Of a DNA stretch of 64,000 bases, positions 53,525 through 62,831 are shown piece after piece (positions within the stretch are counted from its first letter, which is position 1; each line of letters begins with the position of its first letter). A program made the position numbers and the translations under genes. The notes beneath the pieces are model-generated. The model ran no database searches. It worked only from the letters and a program-made list of their open reading frames with translations, and was not told where the DNA came from. The stretch comes from Butyrivibrio sp. AE3009 (GTDB taxonomy: Bacteria; Bacillota; Clostridia; Lachnospirales; Lachnospiraceae), in the NCBI RefSeq assembly GCF_000420845.1, contig NZ_ATVS01000014.1:1-64000 (forward strand), in the 5' to 3' direction.

Positions 53525-53557
53525 AAAAGCCCGATTGGGTGACCCCAACCAGGCTTT
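53525..53557 (-). terminator. Terminator between yajC and trpB2
   Basis: Minus strand AAAGCC..TTGGGG pairs with CCCAA..GGCTTT around a short loop, followed by TTTTTAAAA. It ends yajC transcription or, because it is only about 30 bases before trpB2, could attenuate the leu/ilv unit. Confidence 0.85.
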
Positions 53558-53576
53558 CATAAGAGTCATTTTTGAC

Positions 53577-53936
53577 TTACTTCTTCTTGGTATCGTTTGA
53601 ATCATCAGATGTTACAACAGCATCCTCAGGCTTCTCAACCTCTACGATTGCTTCCTTAGCCATGGGGATACGGCAATTCTTGTTATTACCAAACTCAACA
53701 ATTACAGTGTCATCATCGATATCGATAACAGTTCCAAAGAAACCGCCTGTTGTACGTACGCTATCGCCCACTGCAAGAGCTGAAAGAACCTGAGCCTTCT
53801 GCTTCTGCTCCTTTCTCTGAGGACGAATCATAATAAAGTATAAGAATCCGATGAAAACAACGTAAACCGCGATCATCATAAATGTGCCGCCTGCTGTAGC
53901 TCCCTGTGCAGCATCAGCTGTAAGTAATAATCCCAT
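53577..53936 (-). CDS. yajC: Preprotein translocase subunit YajC
   Basis: Accessory subunit of the Sec translocase. A single membrane helix (about residues 16-36) leads into the conserved YFIMIRPQRKEQKQ motif, then the small beta domain (LAVGDSVRTTGGFFGTVIDI). The acidic tail is longer than usual. I start at ATG 53936 (MGLLLTADA) with GGAGGA upstream. It follows tgt, as in many bacteria. Confidence 0.95.
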   Translation of the reverse strand: MGLLLTADAAQGATAGGTFMMIAVYVVFIGFLYFIMIRPQRKEQKQKAQVLSALAVGDSVRTTGGFFGTVIDIDDDTVIVEFGNNKNCRIPMAKEAIVEVEKPEDAVVTSDDSNDTKKK

Positions 53937-54041
53937 AATATCCTCCAAAAAACTTAAGATTAATAATACACCAATAAATAATACTAAAGATAAGATGATA
54001 ATTCAAGTATGCAATATTTAACCTTTTTTTACATTACAAAA

Positions 54042-55223
54042 TTAACCTTTTCGCCAATTTCGTGCAATGTTATATCCGTCTGAAACGGTATTTGCGTCAA
54101 ATTCCTGCATGCCTTCCAGTTTCTTTTTCTTGTACTGAGCAAAGTTTCCGGCTTCTATGGCATCTCTGATCTCTTCCATCATATGATTGTAGAAATACAG
54201 ATTGTGAAGAACACAAAGGCGAAGTCCCAGCATCTCATTGGCCTTAAGAAGATGCCTGATATAGCCCTTGGAATATCTCTGACAGGCAGGACATTTACAG
54301 CCTTCCTCTATAGGGCTGTCATCCAGCTCATATCTGGCATTCAAAAGATTGATATGACCTCTGTTCGTGTATAGATGGCCATGACGACCGTTTCTGCTTG
54401 GATATACGCAGTCAAAGAAGTCTACTCCTCTTTCAACAGCTTCAAGAATATTGGCAGGAGTTCCGACTCCCATGAGATATGTAGGTTTATTCTCAGGAAG
54501 ATAAGGCACTACTGTCTCCAAAACATGGTACATCTCTTCGTGGCTCTCTCCTACAGCAAGACCGCCCACCGCATATCCATCCAGATCCAGATCACTGATG
54601 ATCTTGGCATGCTCTATTCTGATATCATCAAATATCGCTCCCTGGTTAATACCAAACAGCATCTGATGCGGGTTAACCGTATAGGGAAGTCCGTTGAGCC
54701 TGTCCATTTCAGCCTTACAGCGTTTAAGCCATCTTGTTGTCCTATCCACCGACATCTGAACATATTCGTGTTCAGCCTTGGCGGAAGGGCACTCATCAAA
54801 GGCCATGGCAATTGTTGAGCCAAGATGAGACTGAATCCTCATACTCTGTTCCGGTCCCATGAAGAGCTTGTGACCGTCGATATGTGAGTGGAAGTAAACT
54901 CCCTCTTCCTTGATTTTTCTTGTCTTAGCAAGAGAAAAGACCTGGAACCCGCCTGAGTCTGTAAGAATAGGCTTATTACAGGACATAAACTTATGAAGTC
55001 CCCCCATTCTGTAGACCACATCGTCCCCCGGTCTTAAGTGCAGATGATAGGTATTGGACAGAACCACCTGAGTATCGATTCCTTCAAGATCCTGCGTTGA
55101 TACACCACCCTTAATGGCTGCTACAGTAGCCACATTCATGAAAACAGGTGTCTGAATCTTGCCATGAACTGTAGTGAACTCAGCTCTCTTGGCATTTCCG
55201 TCCTTCTTAATTATTTTATACAT
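54042..55223 (-). CDS. tgt: Queuine tRNA-ribosyltransferase
   Basis: Exchanges guanine 34 for preQ1 in GUN-anticodon tRNAs. It has TPVFMNVATVAAIKGG, the catalytic DSGGFQVFSLAK motif, DFFDCVYPSRNGRHG with the second catalytic Asp, and the zinc site CKCPACQRYSKGYIRHL. The length of 393 residues is normal. ATG 55223 is preceded by AGAGG. It is 13 bases after the vanY-like gene and just upstream of yajC. Confidence 0.97.
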   Translation of the reverse strand: MYKIIKKDGNAKRAEFTTVHGKIQTPVFMNVATVAAIKGGVSTQDLEGIDTQVVLSNTYHLHLRPGDDVVYRMGGLHKFMSCNKPILTDSGGFQVFSLAKTRKIKEEGVYFHSHIDGHKLFMGPEQSMRIQSHLGSTIAMAFDECPSAKAEHEYVQMSVDRTTRWLKRCKAEMDRLNGLPYTVNPHQMLFGINQGAIFDDIRIEHAKIISDLDLDGYAVGGLAVGESHEEMYHVLETVVPYLPENKPTYLMGVGTPANILEAVERGVDFFDCVYPSRNGRHGHLYTNRGHINLLNARYELDDSPIEEGCKCPACQRYSKGYIRHLLKANEMLGLRLCVLHNLYFYNHMMEEIRDAIEAGNFAQYKKKKLEGMQEFDANTVSDGYNIARNWRKG

Positions 55224-55236
55224 TCAAACCTCTTAT

Positions 55237-56364
55237 TTATTTAACGTAAATACTCCAGAATTCCTCCAGGCAGATATCATTTTCCGATATAAATGTGGCT
55301 GCGTCAACCCCAACATATCTGAAATGCCATGGCTCGAATTCTATACTGGTAATATCCTCTTTTCCCTTGGGGTATCTGAGGATAAAGCCATATTTGTAAC
55401 TGTTGGCGGCCAGCCATTTGCCGGCTGCAGTATTACCAAAGCCTTCATCAAGGCTTGAATACCCATCACTTATGATATCAATAGCAAGTCCGATCTGATG
55501 CTCGGATGCTCCCGGAACGGTAACTGCCTGAGATGCCAGATTAAAAGCATCCATATAGGACATACCGCTTTCCATATACCTCTTCACCTTGTTATTAAAG
55601 AGCATCGTCTGTCTGTCCATATCTCTGTAAGGCGAACAGATAATCAGGCTGACCCCATCCTTCCTTGCAGCTTTCATCATATCAAGAAGCGGTGTGATTA
55701 TTCTCTCATCGCAGCGAAGATTGCCGCTGATGGTTCCGAGATGAAATTCATAATCATCCGGTATAGGATGCTGTTTGTTAACAAGAATAAGCTTCCAGTC
55801 ATCGCTGTTAAACTCAGTCGTTCCTGATTCTGTATCTACGGTAGAATCCGAATCCTCTTCCTCATAAGAGTCATCTCCCGTAGCATTCAGAATATCGTCA
55901 AGGGAAGCCTGCTTCTGTGGATCCAGATGTTCTGCCTCTGCAACATCTGGGTTCTCGCTGTCCTTGGCCTCCTCAATAAGTGAAGTATCGACATCTTCAA
56001 TAACAGCAAGTCTTGCGTCGGATTCTGTAACAACGGTATCTGAAATTACAGTATCAGAAACAGCCTCCGATGATAGACTGTCATTAACCGGAGTATTAAC
56101 CTGTGTTGCAAAGCTGATTCCCACAGACATTGTCGGATATGCAAAGCTACTGCTGGTTGCAAAAAACAGTACTATGCACGCAAGAGAAGTAAAACGCTTG
56201 GCGTTTCTGTAGAAATAAAACAGTACATTGTAACAAAATATCATTGATAAAGCATAGGCTATACCTAGAAAAAAAAGCCTTTTGTGCTTTCGATTAAACT
56301 TCTCAACCTTAGAAACCACCTTCTGCTTAAAGGTAAGTTTCTTCTGCAAATTCCCCGCATTCAT
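55237..56364 (-). CDS. VanY-type D-alanyl-D-alanine carboxypeptidase, membrane anchored
   Basis: Peptidoglycan-trimming M15B peptidase of 375 residues. A basic cytoplasmic N-terminus is followed by two transmembrane segments (about 30-50 and 58-80), an acidic Ser/Glu/Asp-rich linker, and the VanY domain from about residue 190. The zinc/catalytic motifs are SEHQIGLAIDI and FEPWHFRYVG, preceded by SPYRDMDRQTMLFN. Two closely spaced N-terminal helices are uncommon for this family. ATG 56364 is preceded by GAGGGG; a TATAAT box lies at 56422-56427. Confidence 0.92.
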   Translation of the reverse strand: MNAGNLQKKLTFKQKVVSKVEKFNRKHKRLFFLGIAYALSMIFCYNVLFYFYRNAKRFTSLACIVLFFATSSSFAYPTMSVGISFATQVNTPVNDSLSSEAVSDTVISDTVVTESDARLAVIEDVDTSLIEEAKDSENPDVAEAEHLDPQKQASLDDILNATGDDSYEEEDSDSTVDTESGTTEFNSDDWKLILVNKQHPIPDDYEFHLGTISGNLRCDERIITPLLDMMKAARKDGVSLIICSPYRDMDRQTMLFNNKVKRYMESGMSYMDAFNLASQAVTVPGASEHQIGLAIDIISDGYSSLDEGFGNTAAGKWLAANSYKYGFILRYPKGKEDITSIEFEPWHFRYVGVDAATFISENDICLEEFWSIYVK

Positions 56365-56421
56365 ATCAGAAATCCCCTCAGATTCGGATATTTTGAAAAT
56401 TAAAATAAAATTACGCTTTAC

Positions 56422-56427
56422 ATTATA
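56422..56427 (-). promoter_or_regulatory. -10 box candidate for vanY-tgt-yajC
   Basis: Minus-strand TATAAT 58 bases before the start codon; the -35 match (TGAAAT at 17 bases) is weak. The 207-base divergent gap with aroC also has a plus-strand TATAAT near 56522-56527. Confidence 0.35.
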
Positions 56428-56571
56428 GCTCGAATTTATGATAATTTCATTAGTTTTTGCTAATATTCCATTAACTTATTTGGTCAAAATAAAAAGATGG
56501 CGCAGCCATGGGTGTTAGCTTATAATAACTTTTAAATACAATTTGAGAAATTATTCGGAAAAGAGGTATTT

Positions 56572-57672
56572 ATGGCAGGTTCAGGCTTTGGTAAAAATAT
56601 CAGAATTTCAACCTTCGGTGAATCCCACGGAACAGCTTTGGGTGTCGTGATTGACGGCTTCCCCTCAGGCATGGAGCTAAACCCGGAGGACATTCAGAAA
56701 CTCCTTGACAGACGTAAGCCCGGAACCAGCGAGGCAACAACACAGAGGAAGGAAGACGATCTGGTGGAGATACTGTCCGGAGTTTTCGAGGGTAAAACCA
56801 CAGGAACACCTATTGCTCTCCTAGTCCGCAACACTTCCCAGAGATCTTCTGATTATAGTGATATCGCGAACTATTATCGCCCCGGTCATGCTGACTTTTG
56901 TTTTGATGCCAAATATGGTTTCAGAGATTACAGAGGCGGCGGTAGATCCTCCGGAAGAGAAACTGTAGGCCGGGTTGCCGCAGGTGCTCTTTGCAAGAAG
57001 CTTTTGTCGCAGATGGGCATAGAAGTTATGGCATATACCAGATCCATCGGTGACGTTGAGATTGACTACTCCTCTTTTGACAAAGATGCAATTACCAGAA
57101 CACCTACCTCAATGCCTGATGTCAAGGCCAGTGGACGAGCCATGGAACTAATCAGAAAATGCCGTGAAGAGGAAGATTCCATCGGCGGCACGATAGAATG
57201 CAGAATAACAGGCGTTCCTGCAGGAGTCGGAGAACCTGTTTTTGACAAGCTTGATGCTCTGTTGGCACAGGCCGTTGTAAGTATCGGTGCTGTGAAGGCA
57301 GTGGAATTCGGAGACGGCATTTCCGTTTCACGATACAAAGGTTCCGAAAACAATGACAACTTTATCATGTCAGGTGACAAAGTTACCAAGAAAACCAATC
57401 ACAGCGGCGGCATTATCGGTGGCATAAGTGACGGCAGCGACATTCTTCTCCGCGCTCATATCAAGCCCACTCCAAGTATTGCCAGAACTCAGCAGACCAT
57501 TAACAAGTCCGGAGAAAATATCGATATCAACATCCACGGTCGCCATGATCCCGTTGTTGTTCCCAGGGCTGTCGTAGTCGTAGAAGCCATGTGTGCCATT
57601 GTTCTTTTGGATCTCATGATCTCAAACATGTCCAGCAGGGCCTCTTATATTACCGATTTCTATAACAAATAA
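56572..57672 (+). CDS. aroC: Chorismate synthase
   Basis: Last step of the shikimate pathway, converting EPSP to chorismate with reduced FMN. It has GFGKNIRISTFGESHGTALG, the RPGHADFCFDAKYGFRDYRG segment and the GGGRSSGRETVGRVAAGA motif, plus the C-terminal HDPVVVPRAVVVVEAM end. The length of 366 residues is normal. ATG 56572 is preceded by AGAGG. It is a single-gene unit. Chorismate feeds tryptophan synthesis, and a TrpB2 gene lies 3 kb away on the other strand. Confidence 0.97.
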   Translation: MAGSGFGKNIRISTFGESHGTALGVVIDGFPSGMELNPEDIQKLLDRRKPGTSEATTQRKEDDLVEILSGVFEGKTTGTPIALLVRNTSQRSSDYSDIANYYRPGHADFCFDAKYGFRDYRGGGRSSGRETVGRVAAGALCKKLLSQMGIEVMAYTRSIGDVEIDYSSFDKDAITRTPTSMPDVKASGRAMELIRKCREEEDSIGGTIECRITGVPAGVGEPVFDKLDALLAQAVVSIGAVKAVEFGDGISVSRYKGSENNDNFIMSGDKVTKKTNHSGGIIGGISDGSDILLRAHIKPTPSIARTQQTINKSGENIDINIHGRHDPVVVPRAVVVVEAMCAIVLLDLMISNMSSRASYITDFYNK

Positions 57673-57714
57673 CTATAAGCATTACCTTTTTACTAATTAT
57701 CTGTCTCATACAAA

Positions 57715-57750
57715 AAGCCATGTATCTCGACTCGTCAAGATACATGGCTT
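57715..57750 (-). terminator. Terminator between aroC and the lactonase gene
   Basis: AAGCCATGTATCT and AGATACATGGCTT pair around a 10-base loop. The T-run (TTTTTG) is on the minus strand, so it mainly serves the lactonase gene; it may also stop aroC. Confidence 0.85.
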
Positions 57751-57772
57751 AAATAATCCGGTTATTTATCTA

Positions 57773-58852
57773 TTACTTTTTCTCTTTTACATTATCAAGC
57801 TTATGGAATACAATGCAGTTCGGTCTTGAAACAGGAAGCTCAGGTCCGTTCATTACAAGTGTTCCCTTGTCCATATCCACTGTGAAGAATGTAAGTGAAT
57901 CAGACTCGTGGTTAAGGGATACAAGATGCTTGTTATCAGGGAAAAGAGCTGCATCCTTGGGATACTCTCCCGCTATAGGAAGCTGAATCTTCTTGGTAAG
58001 AAGACCGGTCTCCTTGTCAACCTTATATACTACAACATTGTTCTCTCCTGCTGTTGAGCTAACGAGATAATTGTAATCCTCGGAGAATGTAAGAGCTGAG
58101 CTTGCAACGCCAAGAGAATCCGACTCATCTGAATTGGATACTGACTGAATCTTAGTGAATTCAGGCTCTCCGTCGATCTCTTCATACTGATATACGTCTA
58201 TACCGCACTTCTGTTCAAGGCATACATAGAGGAACTTGCCGTCCTTGGAGAACTGCATATGTCTGGGTGATGATTCCTGATCGCAGTGGATAACATCAAC
58301 CTCTTTGATCTTACCTGTATTAATGTCCAGAGAATAAATATTAACTCTATCCATACCAAGATCTGCAGCAAGCAGATATTTGTTGTCCTTGGAAACCTTG
58401 ATGCACTGTACATGAGGTACATGGTTTCTGCCGGCTGCTGTGCCAAGACCCTTGTGATATCTCTCATCGGTTATCTCGCCGATGGAACCATCCTCGTTAA
58501 GTTTGAGGATTGTGACCTTGCCATCATGATATCCGGCGGTTATAAGATAATTGTCATGCTGATCTTCATTGAGATAGCATCCTCTCATTCCGTTAATTGA
58601 AGCCTCATTAAGAAATTCAAGGCTTCCGTCCTCAAGAATATGATAGGACTCAACACCCGCATCGGTAATGGAATAAAGAGTCTTGTTGTCATGAGAAATG
58701 CCTATATATGAGGAATTGGTGATCTCAACCTTCTGTTTCTCTGTAAGTCGTCCGTTCTTGAGATCCACGTCATAGATCCTGATTCCGTATTTGGTACCAA
58801 GTCCCGAAGTATAGCTTGAAACATAAGCTACATACTTGTCTTTTCCAGCCAT
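57773..58852 (-). CDS. Lactonase-family beta-propeller protein (Pgl/YbhE-like)
   Basis: A 359-residue seven-bladed propeller of the cytosolic 6-phosphogluconolactonase family. Conserved features are YVSSYTSGLGTKYGIRIYD at the start, AAGRNHVPHVQCIKVSKDN with the probable active-site His, SSPRHMQFSKDGKFLYV, and EYPKDAALFPDNKHLVSLNH. There is no signal peptide. The pentose-phosphate role is likely but some family members act on other lactones. ATG 58852 has AGGAGG eleven bases upstream, and a TGT-TAGAAT extended -10 box is at 58901-58909. Confidence 0.87.
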   Translation of the reverse strand: MAGKDKYVAYVSSYTSGLGTKYGIRIYDVDLKNGRLTEKQKVEITNSSYIGISHDNKTLYSITDAGVESYHILEDGSLEFLNEASINGMRGCYLNEDQHDNYLITAGYHDGKVTILKLNEDGSIGEITDERYHKGLGTAAGRNHVPHVQCIKVSKDNKYLLAADLGMDRVNIYSLDINTGKIKEVDVIHCDQESSPRHMQFSKDGKFLYVCLEQKCGIDVYQYEEIDGEPEFTKIQSVSNSDESDSLGVASSALTFSEDYNYLVSSTAGENNVVVYKVDKETGLLTKKIQLPIAGEYPKDAALFPDNKHLVSLNHESDSLTFFTVDMDKGTLVMNGPELPVSRPNCIVFHKLDNVKEKK

Positions 58853-58943
58853 TGTAAAACATGCCTCCTAAGCCTTATGAATAATCTTGCATTTAACATC
58901 ATTCTAACACAAGAAAAAAAAACTTTAAATATGTAAAAAGTAA

Positions 58944-58971
58944 TTGACACTAGTGCTGACTTTATTAAAAT
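58944..58971 (+). promoter_or_regulatory. Promoter of potABCD with overlapping palindrome
   Basis: TTGACA, a 16-base spacer, TAAAAT. The palindrome CACTAGTG (58948-58955) overlaps the -35 box and could be an operator. Confidence 0.65.
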
Positions 58972-59015
58972 AAAGTAGATTGTTTATAATTATAAGAAAA
59001 AAGAGGAGTATGAAA

Positions 59016-60089
59016 ATGGGAAAAGATCTGATAACTCTTGAACATATCACGAAATCTTACGACGGCACCACTATTCTGGATGACCTTAATCTTTCAATAT
59101 ATGAGAATTCCTTCGTTACACTGCTGGGGCCTTCAGGCTGTGGTAAGACCACAACCCTTAGAATAATCGGAGGCTTTGAGAAGCCTGATATGGGCCGTGT
59201 CATTTTTGACGGACAGGATATCACCTCTCTCGCACCCAACAAGAGACAGCTCAACACTGTCTTTCAGAAGTATGCTCTTTTTACCCATATGAATATCGCT
59301 GACAATATCGCATTTGGACTTAAGATCAAGAACAAATCCGATGCATACATCAGAGACAAAATCAGCTATGCGCTGAAACTGGTTAATCTCGAAGGCTACG
59401 AGAACCGTATGCCCGACTCACTCTCCGGCGGTCAGCAGCAGAGAATCGCCATCGCCAGAGCTATTGTTAACGAACCCAAGGTTCTTCTTCTGGACGAGCC
59501 ACTCGGGGCACTGGACCTTAAGATGCGCCAAGACATGCAGTATGAGCTTAAGAGACTCAAAGAAGAGCTTGGCATCACCTTCATCTACGTAACCCATGAT
59601 CAGGAAGAAGCTCTTACAATGTCAGATCATATCGTTGTAATGAACCAGGGCTACATCCAGCAGGAAGGCTCACCGGAGAAAATCTACAATGAACCTGAGA
59701 ATGCCTTTGTTGCAGACTTTATCGGTGACAGCAACATCATCCGTGCAACCATGGTAAGAGACAAATTGGTTGATATTCTCGGTGCGAAGTTTGACTGCGT
59801 AGATACAGGTTTCGGTGAGAATAAGCCTGTTGACGTTGTTATAAGACCTGAGGACGTTGAGCTTGTCGCTCCTGAAGCAGGAACCATCGAAGGTGTCGTA
59901 ACAGGCCTCACCTTCAAAGGTGTACACTATGAAATGGATGTAATGGCTAATGGCTATGAATGGCTTGTTCATTCAACCAAGCTCTCAGAAGTAGGTTCCA
60001 AGATTGGTATCAAGGTAGATCCTTTTAATATTCAGATCATGAACGTACCTGAGTCTGAAGATGAGGAGGCAATCAGTGAAACTGTTTAA
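59016..60089 (+). CDS. potA: Spermidine/putrescine ABC transporter ATP-binding protein
   Basis: Energises polyamine import. It has Walker [15 protein letters not shown], the signature [17 protein letters not shown], Walker [13 protein letters not shown], the H-loop region [13 protein letters not shown], and a C-terminal TOBE domain ([11 protein letters not shown]). The length of 357 residues is normal. I start at ATG 59016 with AGGAG seven bases upstream; an ATG six bases earlier is too close to it. It is the first gene of potABCD and its end overlaps potB. Confidence 0.95.
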   Translation: MGKDLITLEHITKSYDGTTILDDLNLSIYENSFVTLLGPSGCGKTTTLRIIGGFEKPDMGRVIFDGQDITSLAPNKRQLNTVFQKYALFTHMNIADNIAFGLKIKNKSDAYIRDKISYALKLVNLEGYENRMPDSLSGGQQQRIAIARAIVNEPKVLLLDEPLGALDLKMRQDMQYELKRLKEELGITFIYVTHDQEEALTMSDHIVVMNQGYIQQEGSPEKIYNEPENAFVADFIGDSNIIRATMVRDKLVDILGAKFDCVDTGFGENKPVDVVIRPEDVELVAPEAGTIEGVVTGLTFKGVHYEMDVMANGYEWLVHSTKLSEVGSKIGIKVDPFNIQIMNVPESEDEEAISETV

Positions 60090-60903
60090 GAATAAAAAAA
60101 GCGCCTATCTAATGTCCTCTCCATACATTGCCTGGGCCCTGATTTTCATCGTGGTTCCCCTTTGCATGGTCATTTACTACGGCCTTACCGACTCCCACGG
60201 CGCCATGACTTTTTCAAATATCGCCACAATTGCCAAACCCGGATACCTCAAAGCACTTAGGCGCTCTGTTGTTCTGGCCCTTGCCAGCACCCTTGTGTGC
60301 TTTATATTGGCCTATCCTTTGGGAATGATCCTGTCCTCCATGAAGCTTAAAAGGAATACTTTTCTTGTAACCCTCTTTATACTGCCCATGTGGATGAACT
60401 TCCTGTTAAGGACTCTTACCTGGATGACTCTTCTGGAAGGCAAAGGTGTTATCAACACAGTGCTGGAATTCCTGCATCTGCCTACAATAAACATCATCAA
60501 CACGCCTTCAGCCATTATCCTTGGTATGGTATATAACTTCCTGCCCTTCATGATCCTTCCGATATACAACTCACTGTCAAGGATCGATGACAACGTGATA
60601 AATGCAGCAAGAGATCTGGGAGCTAACTCTTTACAGACCTTTTTGAGAATAACACTGCCCTTGTCAGTTCCCGGTATCATCAGCGGAATCACAATGGTAT
60701 TTATACCGGCGCTTACAACCTTCGCGATTTCCACAATGCTGGGCGGATCCAAGATACTTCTGATCGGTAACGTCATTGAGCAGGAATTTACACAGCTCTA
60801 TGACTGGCATCTTGGTAGCGGTCTCTCCATCGTGCTTATGATCTTCATCCTGATCAACATGGTGGTTGAATCAATATTTGATAAACAGGGAGGGCTTTCA
60901 TGA
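60076..60903 (+). CDS. potB: Spermidine/putrescine ABC transporter permease PotB
   Basis: Membrane permease with six helices and the EAA-type loop [20 protein letters not shown]. It matches PotB by order and by the start region [21 protein letters not shown] choose GTG 60076, with GAGGAGG six bases upstream formed by the potA end, over ATG 60061, which has no clear site; either way it overlaps the potA stop. Confidence 0.93.
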   Translation: MKLFKNKKSAYLMSSPYIAWALIFIVVPLCMVIYYGLTDSHGAMTFSNIATIAKPGYLKALRRSVVLALASTLVCFILAYPLGMILSSMKLKRNTFLVTLFILPMWMNFLLRTLTWMTLLEGKGVINTVLEFLHLPTINIINTPSAIILGMVYNFLPFMILPIYNSLSRIDDNVINAARDLGANSLQTFLRITLPLSVPGIISGITMVFIPALTTFAISTMLGGSKILLIGNVIEQEFTQLYDWHLGSGLSIVLMIFILINMVVESIFDKQGGLS

Positions 60904-61679
60904 TGAAAAAAGTATTTGAAAGAGTATACCTTGCTCTCCTTTTGATCTTTATGTATGCCCCCATAGTTACTTTGATCGTTTTGTCCTTTAACTCAAGTAA
61001 ATCAAGGGCAAAATGGGGCGGCTTTACCCTGAACTGGTATGTGAACCTTATGTCCGATGAGGCTGTTGCTTCAGCCCTTGTGAACACTCTTACCATCGCT
61101 GTACTAGCCACTGTTTTTTCAACGATCATCGGAACCTTTACCTGCATAGCAATGATAGGAATCAGCAAAAAGATGCGCTCAGTCATCATGGGCATAACCA
61201 ATATTCCCATGATCAATGCGGATATTGTAACAGGTATATCACTGATGCTGCTCTTTAGATTCCTTCACTTAAGTTCAGGTTTTTCAACTATTCTTCTGGC
61301 TCACATAACCTTCAACATTCCCTTTGTAATGCTGAGCGTTATGCCAAGAATCAAGAACATGAACTTTTATGTATATGAGGCAGCACTGGACCTTGGTGCT
61401 TCACCTGCTTATGCATTTTCCAAGACTGTTTTGCCGGACCTTGTTCCCGGTATAGTGTCCGGAGCACTCATGGCCTTTACCATGTCACTTGATGACTTTA
61501 TCATCACTTACTTCACCAAGGGTTCGGGCTTTGAAACACTTTCAACCCTTATCTACAGTGAGGTCAAAAAAGGTATTAAACCTGAAATTTACGCTCTTTC
61601 TGCAATAATCTTTGTCGTAGTGCTGGTTCTTTTGTTCATCGTCAACAGAGCACCTGCAAGTAAGACAAATAAAAAATAA
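60900..61679 (+). CDS. potC: Spermidine/putrescine ABC transporter permease PotC
   Basis: Second permease subunit, 259 residues with six helices. It has the LIVLSFNSSKSRAKWGGFTL N-terminal region and the EAA loop YEAALDLGASPAYAFSKTVL. The ATG overlaps the potB TGA, and GGGAGGG lies just upstream. It is followed by potD after 10 bases. Confidence 0.95.
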   Translation: MMKKVFERVYLALLLIFMYAPIVTLIVLSFNSSKSRAKWGGFTLNWYVNLMSDEAVASALVNTLTIAVLATVFSTIIGTFTCIAMIGISKKMRSVIMGITNIPMINADIVTGISLMLLFRFLHLSSGFSTILLAHITFNIPFVMLSVMPRIKNMNFYVYEAALDLGASPAYAFSKTVLPDLVPGIVSGALMAFTMSLDDFIITYFTKGSGFETLSTLIYSEVKKGIKPEIYALSAIIFVVVLVLLFIVNRAPASKTNKK

Positions 61680-61689
61680 AGGGGAAATT

Positions 61690-62760
61690 ATGAAAAAAAG
61701 AATTATATCAATGATTCTTTCAGTCGCCATGACAGTATCCGTATTTGCCCTGTCCGGCTGTGGCTCCGATTCCGCCTCCGGAGAGAATGGCAAGCTCTAT
61801 GTATACAACTGGGGCGAATACATTGACGAAGAAGTAATCGATGAATTTGAAGAAGAAACAGGCATCAAGGTAATATACGATACCTTTGAGAGCAACGAGA
61901 TCATGTATGCCAAGCTTGCTCAGGACTCCTCAGCCTATGATGTTGTGTGCCCTTCTGATTATATGGTTCAGAAGCTGATACAAAATGACCTGATTCAGGA
62001 GCTTGATTTTGGCAGCATTCCCAATTCAGCCAATATTGGTGCCCAGTACTATGAATCCGCTTCCGACTTTGATCCCGGCAACAAATACGCAGTGCCCTAC
62101 TGCTGGGGAACCGTTGGTATCCTCTATAATAAGACCATGGTTGACGATGTGGTTGACAGCTGGGATATCCTGTGGGATGAGAAATATTCAGGTCAGATCC
62201 TTATGCAGGACTCAGTAAGAGACGCATTCATGGTATCCCTCTTAAGAAACGGTTATTCCATGAATACCAAAAACGAGGATGAACTCAGAGTCGCCACCGA
62301 TGACCTCATTGCGCAGAAACCTCTCGTACAAGCCTATGTTATCGATCAGGTAAGAGACAAAATGATCGGCGAAGAAGCAGCCCTTGGCGTTATCTATTCC
62401 GGAGAAGCCATTTATACCGCCAGAGAGAATCCTGACCTTGTATATGTGGTTCCCAAGGAAGGCACCAATGTATGGATTGATTCCTGGGTTATCACCAAAG
62501 GCTCCAAGAACGTGGAGAATGCCCAGAAGTGGATTGATTTCATGTGCAGAGGCGATATCGCTCTTCGTAACTTTGAATATATAACCTACTCCACTCCCAA
62601 TACCGTGGCTCAGGAGAATATCGAGGATGAGGACATCAAAAATTCCAAAGTGGCCTTCCCCGATCTTAGCACCTTCCCCACTGAGTCTTACCAGTACCTT
62701 GGTGAAGATGGAGATAAGCTCTATAACGATTCCTGGATGGAAGTAAAATCAGCAGATTAA
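61690..62760 (+). CDS. potD: Spermidine/putrescine-binding lipoprotein PotD
   Basis: Extracellular polyamine receptor of 356 residues. The signal peptide ends in the lipobox LSGC (Cys at about residue 23). The mature protein begins with LYVYNWGEYIDEEVIDEFEE, and has YDVVCPSDYMVQKLI and VPYCWGTVGILYNK, the ligand-binding region of PotD/PotF proteins. ATG 61690 is preceded by AAGGGGA. It ends the operon at a strong terminator. Confidence 0.95.
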   Translation: MKKRIISMILSVAMTVSVFALSGCGSDSASGENGKLYVYNWGEYIDEEVIDEFEEETGIKVIYDTFESNEIMYAKLAQDSSAYDVVCPSDYMVQKLIQNDLIQELDFGSIPNSANIGAQYYESASDFDPGNKYAVPYCWGTVGILYNKTMVDDVVDSWDILWDEKYSGQILMQDSVRDAFMVSLLRNGYSMNTKNEDELRVATDDLIAQKPLVQAYVIDQVRDKMIGEEAALGVIYSGEAIYTARENPDLVYVVPKEGTNVWIDSWVITKGSKNVENAQKWIDFMCRGDIALRNFEYITYSTPNTVAQENIEDEDIKNSKVAFPDLSTFPTESYQYLGEDGDKLYNDSWMEVKSAD

Positions 62761-62776
62761 AATAAGGCAAAATTAA

Positions 62777-62816
62777 GGCCAAGAGGATTACAAGTATCCT
62801 CTTGGCCCATTTTTTC
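62777..62816 (+). terminator. Terminator of potABCD
   Basis: GGCCAAGAGGA and TCCTCTTGGCC form an 11-bp stem, followed by CATTTTTTC. Confidence 0.93.
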
Positions 62817-62831
62817 TGTAAAATAAATATC

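Noticed and set aside
53498..53576. T-box or leucine leader peptide before trpB2
   Set aside because: Only about 80 bases are available and they are filled by the terminator; no T-box sequence or run of Leu/Ile/Val codons was seen.
56386..56400. CodY box upstream of the vanY-like gene
   Set aside because: Three mismatches to the AATTTTCWGAAAATT consensus in AT-rich DNA; too weak to call.
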